Under the pieces are notes generated by a model. The model ran no database searches. It was not told the DNA's origin and worked only from the letters and a program-made list of their open reading frames with translations. From Solwaraspora sp. WMMA2065 (GTDB lineage Bacteria > Actinomycetota > Actinomycetes > Mycobacteriales > Micromonosporaceae), in NCBI RefSeq assembly GCF_030345075.1, contig NZ_CP128361.1:62001-126000 (forward strand): DNA of 64,000 bases. The letters run 5' to 3'. A program made the translations under genes and the position numbers. This document shows, piece by piece, positions 1 through 6,554 of this stretch; positions within the stretch are counted from its first letter, which is position 1, and the number at the start of each line of letters is the position of its first letter.

Positions 1-187
1 CGGCGAGGTCGGCCAGGCCGGTGGCAGCGCCCTGGCCGAACGGGTGCAGCACGAAGTCGCCGCGATCACCCTGGTCGCCCCCCGGGTCGTGGTCACCGAG
101 CTGACCGAGGAGCCGGTGCTGCAGGGTGCCCTGCGGACCGCCCTCGACGCCGCCCGCGACGAGGTCTTCGGATCCACCGTGGCCTGA
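1..187 (+). CDS. ROK family protein, C-terminal end (partial)
   Basis: The reading frame is open from base 2 to the TGA at 185-187, giving the last 61 residues of a protein that starts before the window. The fragment has an Ala-Gly-Gly-Ser-Ala-Leu-Ala-Glu-Arg-Val stretch and ends in Arg-Asp-Glu-Val-Phe-Gly-Ser. This resembles the C-terminal helices of actinobacterial ROK (repressor/ORF/kinase) regulators or sugar kinases. The catalytic and zinc motifs lie outside the window, so regulator and kinase cannot be told apart. The family call is by similarity of the tail only. Confidence 0.45.
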   Translation, partial: GEVGQAGGSALAERVQHEVAAITLVAPRVVVTELTEEPVLQGALRTALDAARDEVFGSTVA

Positions 188-272
188 CCCCGGGGACACC
201 CGTCGGGTGGTGCCGGCCACCCCGGCACGGCCAGGTGGGGCGGCACCACCCACGGCGTGATTGGATGGTCCG

Positions 273-1070
273 GTGCCTACCGTTGCTGACGACCTGGTGA
301 TCGAGCTCGACTCAGTGGGCGTGACCCGCTCCGGCACGGCCCTGCTGCAGGACATCACCCTGCGGGTGCAGCCCGACCAGCGGTGGGTGGTGCTCGGCCC
401 GAACGGTGCCGGCAAGACCACCCTGCTCAGCCTCGCCGCCGGCCGGCTGCACCCGACGACCGGCACCGTCCGGGTCCTCGACGAGCAGTTGGGGCGCACC
501 GACCTGGCGGAGCTGCGGACCCGGATCGGGCTGACCACCGCCGCGCTCGCCGAGCGGATCCCCGGCACCGAGCGGGTGCTCGACGTGGTGCTGACCGCCG
601 CCTGGTCGGTGGTCGGCCGGTGGCGGGAGCGCTACGACGAGCTCGACGTGGGCCGGGCGCAGGAGCTGCTCGGCCAGTTCGGCGTGGCCGGGCTGGCGCA
701 GCGCGAGTACGGGACCCTCTCCGAAGGCGAACGCAAGCGGGTGCAGATCGCCCGGGCGCTGATGACCGATCCGGAGCTGCTGCTGCTCGACGAGCCGGCG
801 GCCGGGCTCGACCTCGGTGCCCGCGAGGAGCTGGTCGGCCGGCTCGGGGTCCTCGCCCAGGACCCGGATTCCCCGGCGTTGATGCTCGTCACCCACCACG
901 TGGAGGAGATCCCGCCGGGCTTCACCCACGCCCTGCTGCTGCGCGGCGGCACCGTCGTCGCGGCCGGCGAGTTGGCGGCCACGATCACCGGCGAACACCT
1001 GTCGGAGACGTTCGGTGTGCAGCTGGTCGTCGAGCGGGCGGGCCAGCGGTTCACCGCCCGGGCCGGCTGA
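273..1070 (+). CDS. ABC transporter ATP-binding protein
   Basis: A stand-alone ABC ATPase of 265 residues that would energise a transporter or act as a soluble ABC protein; no permease is adjacent. Seen directly: Walker A GPNGAGKTT near residue 42, signature LSEGERKRVQIARAL near 152, Walker B LLLLDEPAAGLD right after it, and the switch histidine in VTHHVEEIP. GTG at 273 is preferred because it follows TTGGAT (261-266), a possible -10, with no good Shine-Dalgarno; TTG at 261 would add four residues. The ribokinase gene follows after 9 nt, so the two are probably cotranscribed. The substrate cannot be read from the sequence. Confidence 0.85.
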   Translation: MPTVADDLVIELDSVGVTRSGTALLQDITLRVQPDQRWVVLGPNGAGKTTLLSLAAGRLHPTTGTVRVLDEQLGRTDLAELRTRIGLTTAALAERIPGTERVLDVVLTAAWSVVGRWRERYDELDVGRAQELLGQFGVAGLAQREYGTLSEGERKRVQIARALMTDPELLLLDEPAAGLDLGAREELVGRLGVLAQDPDSPALMLVTHHVEEIPPGFTHALLLRGGTVVAAGELAATITGEHLSETFGVQLVVERAGQRFTARAG

Positions 1071-1079
1071 GCGGAGGAC

Positions 1080-1973
1080 GTGGTGACAGCGCCGCGGATC
1101 GCGGTGGTGGGCAGCGCGAACATGGACCTGGTCGCGACCGCGCCGAGACTGCCGTCGCCGGGGGAGACTCTGCTCGGCACCGACTTCGTCACGGTGCCCG
1201 GCGGCAAGGGCGCCAACCAGGCGATCGCGGCGGCCCGCGCCGGTGGCGACTGCGTGTTCCTCGGCGCGGTCGGCTCGGACGCGTTCGGCGTCACCCTGAC
1301 CGGCCGGATCGCCCGGTCCGGGGTGGACACGAGCCAGCTGCGGGTGGTGTACGGGCCGTCCGGCGTCGCGGTCGTGATGGTCAACGCGGCCGGCGAGAAC
1401 GCGATCGTCGTCACCCCGGGCGCCAACGCGGCGTTCCGTGGGCTCACCGAGCCGGAGCTGGCGGCGGTGCGCGACGCCGACGTGCTGGTGGCGCAGTTGG
1501 AGATCCCGCTGGAGACGGTGCTGGCCGCCGCGGCGGCGGCTCGCGGTGCGGGCACCAGGGTGATCCTCAACGCCGCCCCGGCGCGCGAGCTGCCGGCCGA
1601 ACTGCTCGACGCGGTGGATCTGCTGGTGGTCAACGATGCCGAGGCGCGGGCGGTCGTCGGCGCCGGGCGGGAGGACCCGGCGGCGCTGCTGACGGTGGTC
1701 CGTCGGGCGGTGCTCACCCTGGGTGCCGAGGGTGCCTGGTTCGCCGACCGCGACGGTACGGTGCACCACGTGCCGGCCTTCCCGGTCGAGACGGTGGACT
1801 CCACCGCCGCCGGTGACGCGTTCACCGGCGCGCTCGCGGTCGCCTGGGGCGAGGGGCGGGACCTGGTGTCCGCGGTCCGGTGGGCGTCGGCGGCCGGTGC
1901 GGCCTGCGTACGCCGGTTGGGGGCCTCGGTGTCGTTGCCGCAGCGCGCCGAGATCGACGCCCTGGCCGGCTGA
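1080..1973 (+). CDS. rbsK: Ribokinase (PfkB family carbohydrate kinase)
   Basis: Phosphorylates ribose, or a related sugar, at the 5-hydroxyl with ATP in the cytoplasm. The 297-residue length is typical. The N-terminal motif GSANMDLV, the substrate-binding PGGKGANQA near residue 40 and the catalytic TAAGDAFTGALA near 240 are all present. GTG at 1080 is chosen because GCGGAGG (1071-1077) lies just upstream. The gene follows an ABC ATPase almost directly, but no ribose permease or binding protein is nearby, so specificity within PfkB (ribose, deoxyribose or another sugar) is inferred from the close match to RbsK motifs. Confidence 0.85.
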   Translation: MVTAPRIAVVGSANMDLVATAPRLPSPGETLLGTDFVTVPGGKGANQAIAAARAGGDCVFLGAVGSDAFGVTLTGRIARSGVDTSQLRVVYGPSGVAVVMVNAAGENAIVVTPGANAAFRGLTEPELAAVRDADVLVAQLEIPLETVLAAAAAARGAGTRVILNAAPARELPAELLDAVDLLVVNDAEARAVVGAGREDPAALLTVVRRAVLTLGAEGAWFADRDGTVHHVPAFPVETVDSTAAGDAFTGALAVAWGEGRDLVSAVRWASAAGAACVRRLGASVSLPQRAEIDALAG

Positions 1974-2069
1974 CCGCCCGCCCGCCCGGCCACGCCTGGT
2001 CGGTCTACCAACAGACCGCTGATCACGAACCGCCGGTGCCGGGTGGCGCGGATGCGGGATCATCGAGAC

Positions 2070-2477
2070 ATGCGAGTCATTCTCAACCTGCTCTGGCTCA
2101 TCTTCGGCGGCGGCATCGTGCTCGGCCTCGGGTACGCGGTGGCAGCCCTCGTCTGCTTCGTGCTGATCGTCACGATCCCGTTCGGGGTGGCGTCGCTGCG
2201 GTTGGCCTACTACTCCCTCTGGCCGTTCGGCCGGACGCTGGTCGCGAAGCCGGGGGCGGGGATCGGCTCCGGGCTGGCGAACATCCTCTGGGTGGTGCTG
2301 GCCGGCTGGTGGCTGGCGCTCACCCACATCGTCACCGGCGTGACGCTCTGTCTGACGATCATCGGCATTCCGTTCGGCATCGCCAACTTCAAGCTGGTGC
2401 CGGCGGCGTTCTGGCCGCTGGGCCGGGAGGTCGTCGACGTCGAGGACCTGCGTCGACCGGTGCTGGTCCACGCCTGA
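2070..2477 (+). CDS. YccF domain inner-membrane protein
   Basis: A 135-residue membrane protein with two repeated hydrophobic blocks, each ending in a near-identical I-x-I-P-F-G motif (VTIPFGVAS and IIGIPFGIANFK). This is the hallmark of YccF (DUF307) proteins, whose function is unknown. Each repeat is followed by an aromatic YYSLWPFGR or AAFWPLGRE segment. ATG at 2070 is preferred; the upstream in-frame GTG at 2043 adds only hydrophilic residues unlike the family. It stands alone between ribokinase and a convergent regulator-like gene. Confidence 0.8.
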   Translation: MRVILNLLWLIFGGGIVLGLGYAVAALVCFVLIVTIPFGVASLRLAYYSLWPFGRTLVAKPGAGIGSGLANILWVVLAGWWLALTHIVTGVTLCLTIIGIPFGIANFKLVPAAFWPLGREVVDVEDLRRPVLVHA

Positions 2478-2501
2478 CCCAGCCGGCCAGCGAGTCCCTG
2501 C

Positions 2502-2529
2502 CCGGTGCCGGTCAGGCGATCGGCACCGG
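2502..2529 (+). terminator. Hairpin between convergent genes
   Basis: CCGGTGCCG (2502-2510) and CGGCACCGG (2521-2529) form a perfect 9-bp stem with a 10-nt loop, directly after the YccF gene and before the end of the convergent gene at 2546. There is no U-tract, as is common in high-GC actinobacteria, so termination is inferred from position. Confidence 0.45.
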
Positions 2530-2545
2530 CGCTGACCCGCACTGA

Positions 2546-2977
2546 TCAGTCGGCTTCGCCGGCCGGACCGCTGCGTCCGGCGAGTCGTTCGTAGCGCTGC
2601 CGGGCAGCCTGCGCGGTGCCCAGGCCGAGCCCGAAGGCGATCGCCTGCCAGGTGAGTCCCCGGCTCCGGGCGGCCTCCAGCAGGCCCAGTTCGACGGCGT
2701 CGAGGTCGGCGCGGACCGGGGCGACCAGGGTCAGTGCCGCGATCAGGTCGCTGACGTCCAGCTCCGGCTCGTCCGGGTCGGCCTTGGCGCCGCCACTGGC
2801 CAGGCTGAGTGCCAGCCGTACCGCCTCGTACGGGTCGACCACCTGCGGGTGCAGATGGCGGTGCCGCCGCGCGGTGGTGTCGGCGTGCCGCTCAGCGATC
2901 CGGAGCAGGGCAGCGTGCCGGCGGTGCGCCCGCGACTGCGCCGCGTCGGGCGGGGTGAACAGGTCGTCGGTGGTCAC
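2546..2977 (-). CDS. Hypothetical helix-turn-helix-like protein
   Basis: A 143-residue soluble protein with GTG start. The first half is Arg/His-rich (RRHAALLRIAERHADTTARR). The C-terminal third, from about residue 95, reads like a sigma-factor-type helix-turn-helix: a helix LGLLEAARSRG, then LTWQAIAFGLGLGTAQAARQRYERL. Proteins of this shape in Micromonosporaceae are listed as putative DNA-binding proteins; no experimental role is known to me. It faces away from the map gene, and its promoter region holds two AACGTT palindromes that it might bind itself. Confidence 0.6.
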   Translation of the reverse strand: MTTDDLFTPPDAAQSRAHRRHAALLRIAERHADTTARRHRHLHPQVVDPYEAVRLALSLASGGAKADPDEPELDVSDLIAALTLVAPVRADLDAVELGLLEAARSRGLTWQAIAFGLGLGTAQAARQRYERLAGRSGPAGEAD

Positions 2978-3007
2978 AGTGTCGACTCAAGCACGCCAAC
3001 GCACCGA

Positions 3008-3037
3008 TGTCAACTCAACGTTTTCAACAGAACGTTT
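3008..3037 (-). promoter_or_regulatory. Promoter region with paired AACGTTT repeats
   Basis: On the minus strand TTGACA (3013-3008) lies upstream of the gene at 2977, with a weak TTGAGT 17 nt further on. Immediately upstream on this strand are two AACGTTT copies (3017-3023 and 3031-3037), 14 bp apart, whose AACGTT cores are palindromes. This is a plausible promoter with two operator half-sites. Confidence 0.35.
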
Positions 3038-3056
3038 AGCAATCGTGTTGCTCCGG

Positions 3057-3830
3057 TCAGGGGGTCGGGCGGCCGGTCAGGACCCGGGGACCGGACGGTG
3101 TGATGGCGACGGTGTGTTCGGAGTGGGCGGTACGGGAGCCGTCAGCGGAGCGGATCGTCCAGCCGTCCTCGTCGTACCTGATCTTGTTGGTGGAGTGGCA
3201 GAACCAGGGCTCGATCGCGATGGTCAGGCCGGGGTCGAGCCGCATACCACGGCCGGCGCGGCCGGTGTTGGCGACGTGCGGGTCCTCGTGCATCGTGCGG
3301 CCGATGCCGTGACCGCCGAACTCGCCGTTGACGCCGTAGCCGTACGAACCGGCGACGTCGCCGATCGCGGCGCAGACGTCGCCGAGCCGGCCGCCGGGCT
3401 GGGCGGCGGCGATCGCCGCCGCGAGGGCGACCTCGGTCGCCTCGATCAGCCGCAGATCGGCCGGATCGGGGGTGCCGGCGATGACGGAGACCGCGGAGTC
3501 GGCCACCCAGCCGTCGATGCCGACCGCCATGTCGATGCTGAGCAGGTCACCGTCGCGCAGCACGTAGTCGTGCGGGAGGCCGTGCAGCACCGCGTCGTTG
3601 ACCGACAGGCACAGCACGTTGCGGAACGGACCGCGGCCGAACGACGGGGCGTAGTCCCAGTAGCAGGACTCGGCGCCGCGTTCGGCGATCCGCCGCCGGG
3701 CGTGGTGTTCGATGTCCATCAGGTTGACGCCGACTGCGGCGACACCGCTCAGCTCGGCGAGCAGTTCGCCGACGAACTGGCCGGTGATCGCCATCCGGTC
3801 GATCTCCTGGGCGGACTTGAGCTCGATCAC
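3057..3830 (-). CDS. map: Methionine aminopeptidase type I
   Basis: Removes the N-terminal methionine from new proteins; two-metal enzyme of the pita-bread fold, 257 residues. All five metal ligands are visible in the expected order: Asp in SIDMAVG, Asp in VADSAV, His in GGHGIGR, Glu in AIEPW and Glu in HSEHTV; the substrate-side His is in VLHGLP. There is no N-terminal zinc finger, so this is the short bacterial form. GTG at 3830 follows a GGAGAGGGAG stretch. It sits apart from ribosomal-protein genes and divergent from a small HTH gene across a palindrome, suggesting a dedicated, locally regulated second enzyme rather than the housekeeping copy. That last point is inference. Confidence 0.9.
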   Translation of the reverse strand: MIELKSAQEIDRMAITGQFVGELLAELSGVAAVGVNLMDIEHHARRRIAERGAESCYWDYAPSFGRGPFRNVLCLSVNDAVLHGLPHDYVLRDGDLLSIDMAVGIDGWVADSAVSVIAGTPDPADLRLIEATEVALAAAIAAAQPGGRLGDVCAAIGDVAGSYGYGVNGEFGGHGIGRTMHEDPHVANTGRAGRGMRLDPGLTIAIEPWFCHSTNKIRYDEDGWTIRSADGSRTAHSEHTVAITPSGPRVLTGRPTP

Positions 3831-3850
3831 GACAGACTCCCTCTCCCTCT

Positions 3851-3868
3851 GTGGTATTTTTATACCAC
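3851..3868. promoter_or_regulatory. Perfect palindromic operator candidate
   Basis: GTGGTAT (3851-3857) and ATACCAC (3862-3868) form a perfect 7-bp inverted repeat around TTTT. It lies between the divergent map gene (start 3830) and the HTH gene (start 3908). On the minus strand it contains a TATAAA-like sequence, so it probably overlaps the -10 of map, and it lies just upstream of the HTH gene promoter. Binding by the HTH protein is inferred. Confidence 0.65.
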
Positions 3869-3894
3869 GCCGAATCGAGGGCGCTCCGGAGGGC

Positions 3895-3900
3895 TATCCT
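3895..3900 (+). promoter_or_regulatory. -10 element for leaderless HTH gene
   Basis: TATCCT ends 7 nt before the ATG at 3908, and no Shine-Dalgarno lies between, so the transcript probably starts at or next to the ATG. The same geometry recurs at several genes in the window. Confidence 0.5.
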
Positions 3901-3907
3901 GCTGGGC

Positions 3908-4174
3908 ATGGTTCGCCAACCACTCACCGCCGAACAGATCGCCGCAGGCCAGCGACTCGGCGCCGCGCTGCGGGTCGCGCGGGCCGGCCGCAGCCTCGTC
4001 GAGGTGGCGCTGGCGGCCGGGATCTCCCCCGAGACGCTGCGCAAGATCGAAGCGGGCCGGCTTCCGGCACCGGCGTTCGGCACCGTGGTCCGGCTCAGCC
4101 AGGCCCTCGACGTCCCCCTCGGTGACCTGGCCGACGTCTGGCTGGCCGAGATGCCCGTCCGCCAGGCGTCCTAG
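3908..4174 (+). CDS. XRE-type helix-turn-helix regulator
   Basis: An 88-residue protein that is almost only a Cro/C1-type DNA-binding domain: RSLVEVALAAGISPETLRKIEAGR (two overlapping short segments, residues about 31-54) followed by VVRLSQALDVPLGDL. No sensor or ligand domain is present. ATG at 3908 is preferred over upstream in-frame codons because a -10 hexamer is correctly placed for a leaderless start. It is divergent from map with a perfect palindrome between, so it probably represses map, itself, or both. This pairing is inferred from arrangement, not from known biochemistry. Confidence 0.8.
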   Translation: MVRQPLTAEQIAAGQRLGAALRVARAGRSLVEVALAAGISPETLRKIEAGRLPAPAFGTVVRLSQALDVPLGDLADVWLAEMPVRQAS

Positions 4175-4188
4175 CGCTGGCCTGGCGC

Positions 4189-4956
4189 TCACTCACCCGA
4201 CGGCAGGGCCTCGTCCTCACCGAGCCGGTCCGCTCCCCGGCGGCGCAACATCCGCAGACCTGGGATGCCGGCCACCGCCAACTTCAGGTCCCGGGTCACC
4301 TCCAGCAGGTCGTGGATGTCCGGCCCGACCCGGTCCAGGGTGGCCAGGATCGGCAGCACGTCGGCCTTGAGGTGCTGGGTCAGCCGGGGCAGCTCGTCGA
4401 CCAGCCGGACCGCCGCGTCCACCTCGTCCTCGCTCAACTGCTCGACGAAGTGCCGGGCCATCGGGGCACCCCGGCGCAGCGCCGGCTCGTACTCGCCGAT
4501 CAGCTCGACCGACCGGTCGGCGATCTCCTCGCTGCGCCCCACCACCCGACTGGCCCCCACCGCTACCCGGTCGGCATCGGTGAGCAGCGTCTGCGCGGCG
4601 GCCGCCACCCGGGTCGCGGCCGCCACCGCGTCGGTCGCCGCCGTGGCGATCGCCTCCACCCGTAGCGTCGCCTCCTCCGCCTCCGCGACCACCCGCTCAC
4701 TGCGGTCGAGCAGCACCTCGACCCGGTCGACCACGGTGCCGACCCGTTGCACCAGAGCCTCGATCTCATCCAGTACGGCGAACGCGCGCGACGGCACGGC
4801 GGCGTACTCGGAGGTGAGCCGGCCCATCCAGGTCGCCACCTCACCGGCCTGGCCGGTGGCCCGTCCGGCCGCGCCGGTCACCGCACCGGCGACCTGCCCG
4901 ACGGTGGATCTGGTCAGTGCGATGAGACTCGCCGGAGACGGCAGCGGGAGCGGCAT
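4189..4956 (-). CDS. Coiled-coil protein of unknown function
   Basis: A 255-residue protein dominated by heptad-like Ala/Val/Arg/Glu helices (VDRVEVLLDRSERVVAEAEE; ATRVAAAAQTLL; ELIGEYEPALRR), resembling apolipoprotein-like or phasin-like coiled coils in actinobacteria. No catalytic motif or clear membrane segment is seen. The C-terminus is basic then acidic (LRRRGADRLGEDEALPSGE). ATG at 4956 follows the stop of the DUF6232 gene by 4 nt, so it is probably translationally coupled; longer in-frame starts would run into that gene. Function unknown. Confidence 0.65.
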   Translation of the reverse strand: MPLPLPSPASLIALTRSTVGQVAGAVTGAAGRATGQAGEVATWMGRLTSEYAAVPSRAFAVLDEIEALVQRVGTVVDRVEVLLDRSERVVAEAEEATLRVEAIATAATDAVAAATRVAAAAQTLLTDADRVAVGASRVVGRSEEIADRSVELIGEYEPALRRGAPMARHFVEQLSEDEVDAAVRLVDELPRLTQHLKADVLPILATLDRVGPDIHDLLEVTRDLKLAVAGIPGLRMLRRRGADRLGEDEALPSGE

Positions 4957-4960
4957 CTCC

Positions 4961-5530
4961 CTATTGTGCGGTGCGCCGGCCACCACCGCTGGCGCGCCGG
5001 TCGGCACCGCCGGGCGTGGGCCGGGGTAGCGCCCGGCGGGCCGGAGCGGCCCGGACCGGAGCAGGCGCTTGCGACGCCAGTGCGGCCTCGACCGCACGGC
5101 GCAGCGCGCGATGGATGCGTCCCACCCGCAGCGCGTCCCGGTCGGACACCAGCAGCACCGGAGCGCCCCGTACGTCGGCCCAGAGTTCGAGCAGGTGCGC
5201 GCCCCGGTCGTAGGAGTCGTCGAGCAGCCCGAGCAGCAGGTCCGCGATCGGGATGATGACCAGCCCGACCAGGATCGATCCGCCGATCAGCGCGATGGTG
5301 ACGGTCGGCGAGGCGTCGATGGTCAGCGCGGTGACCAGGCCGAGGAGCGCGGTCGCCACCGGGGCCAGGAAGGCGACGCCGACCATGCCCCGGCCGGCCA
5401 GGGCGCTCCACGAGCGGGCACCCCGCCGCTGCCAGATCCGGTGCACCTGGGTGAGCGGATGTCGGTGCTGGTCCACCCGGATCTCTGTGGAGGTGATCCG
5501 TACGGATTTGTCATCGTAGTAGGTGGTCAT
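4961..5530 (-). CDS. DUF6232 family membrane protein
   Basis: A 189-residue protein. The N-terminal part begins MTTYYDDKSVRITSTEIRVD and continues with a basic HPLTQVHRIWQRRGARSW segment, as in DUF6232 proteins, which look like a degenerate PH-like fold attached to membrane helices. Two hydrophobic segments follow (VGVAFLAPVATALLGLVTAL and IALIGGSILVGLVIIPIADL), then a domain with HLLELWADVRGAPVLLV and a disordered Arg/Pro/Ala tail. ATG at 5530 has GAGGGAGGG upstream. It is the first gene of a two-gene unit with the coiled-coil gene. The role of the family is unknown. Confidence 0.7.
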   Translation of the reverse strand: MTTYYDDKSVRITSTEIRVDQHRHPLTQVHRIWQRRGARSWSALAGRGMVGVAFLAPVATALLGLVTALTIDASPTVTIALIGGSILVGLVIIPIADLLLGLLDDSYDRGAHLLELWADVRGAPVLLVSDRDALRVGRIHRALRRAVEAALASQAPAPVRAAPARRALPRPTPGGADRRASGGGRRTAQ

Positions 5531-5585
5531 CCGCCTGCCCTCCCTCACGTTGTGGATCACGTTACCCACTCTCCGGTGTTCCCCG

Positions 5586-5591
5586 TAGGCT
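5586..5591 (+). promoter_or_regulatory. -10 element upstream of enoyl-CoA hydratase
   Basis: TAGGCT is a good actinobacterial -10. It lies 34 nt before the GTG at 5626, which has its own Shine-Dalgarno GGGGAGG (5613-5619), so this transcript would carry a short leader. Confidence 0.4.
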
Positions 5592-5625
5592 GTCCCAGAA
5601 CGCGACGTCGATGGGGAGGTCCGCC

Positions 5626-6399
5626 GTGCCGGAGTTGGTGCTGGTCGAGGTCGAGCAGGGGATTGCCACCATCCGGCTGGCCCGGCCGCCGATGAACGCG
5701 CTCAACGCGGCGGTGCAGGAGGAGTTGCGCGAGGCCGCGCGTACCGTCGCCGACGACGAGCGGGTGCGCGCCGTCGTGGTCTACGGCGGTGAGAAGGTCT
5801 TCGCCGCCGGGGCCGACATCAAAGAGATGGCCGACATGTCGTACGTGGACATGGCGGCCCGCGCGGCGCAGCTGTCCAGCGCGTTCGACGCGGTCGCCCG
5901 GATCCCGAAACCGGTGGTCGCCGCGATCACCGGCTACGCCCTCGGCGGCGGCTGTGAGCTGGCCCTGGCCTGCGACTGGCGGGTGGTCGCCGAGGACGCC
6001 AAACTCGGCCAGCCGGAGATCAAGCTGGGGGTCATCCCCGGTGCCGGCGGCACCCAGCGGTTGGCTCGGCTGGTCGGCCCGGCCCGCGCCAAGGACATCA
6101 TCCTGTCCGGACGGATGGTCGCCGCCGCGGAGGCCGAGCGGATCGGCCTGGCCGACCGCGTCGTCCCGGCCGACCAGGTGTACATGGCGGCACTCGACAT
6201 GGTGCGACCGTTCGTCACCGGCCCGGCCCAGGCTGTCAGGGCGGCCAAGCTGGCCATCGACGGGGGCCTGGAGATGGACCTCGCCTCCGGCCTGGCCTGG
6301 GAGAGCCAGCTGTTCGCCGGCCTGTTCGCCACCGACGACCGCACCGAGGGGATGGCGGCGTTCGTCGCCAAGCGCAAGCCCGACTTCACCGGTCGCTAG
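5626..6399 (+). CDS. Enoyl-CoA hydratase/isomerase
   Basis: Crotonase-fold enzyme of 257 residues, expected to hydrate 2-enoyl-CoA in fatty-acid or branched-chain acid breakdown. The oxyanion-hole motif FAAGADIKEM (residues about 59-68) and the second one ITGYALGGGCELALACD (about 98-114) are intact. Both catalytic glutamates are present, in GGCELAL and in LGQPEIKLGVIPGAGGTQRL. GTG at 5626 is chosen over ATG at 5611 because GGGGAGG sits 6 nt upstream of it. It stands alone, so the exact acyl-CoA substrate is not inferable. Confidence 0.88.
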   Translation: MPELVLVEVEQGIATIRLARPPMNALNAAVQEELREAARTVADDERVRAVVVYGGEKVFAAGADIKEMADMSYVDMAARAAQLSSAFDAVARIPKPVVAAITGYALGGGCELALACDWRVVAEDAKLGQPEIKLGVIPGAGGTQRLARLVGPARAKDIILSGRMVAAAEAERIGLADRVVPADQVYMAALDMVRPFVTGPAQAVRAAKLAIDGGLEMDLASGLAWESQLFAGLFATDDRTEGMAAFVAKRKPDFTGR

Positions 6400-6554
6400 C
6401 CCGTACCGGCCCTCGACCGACCCCTCCGCCGTACCCCGACCGGCTTGGTGTCGGCGGTGCCGGACGCGCGTGGGTGCCGGGCTAAGTGACTGAGCGGTAA
6501 CCTGCTCGGGGGTGCGCCGGCCGGGCGGGCCCGGGGCGACGGGAGGCATCGACG

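Noticed and set aside
312-2471. Very long open frame on the minus strand opposite the ABC ATPase, ribokinase and YccF genes
   Set aside because: It is antisense to three genes with clear family motifs, and its product is Arg/Pro/His-rich low-complexity sequence typical of GC-rich shadow frames. The same applies to many other long antisense frames.
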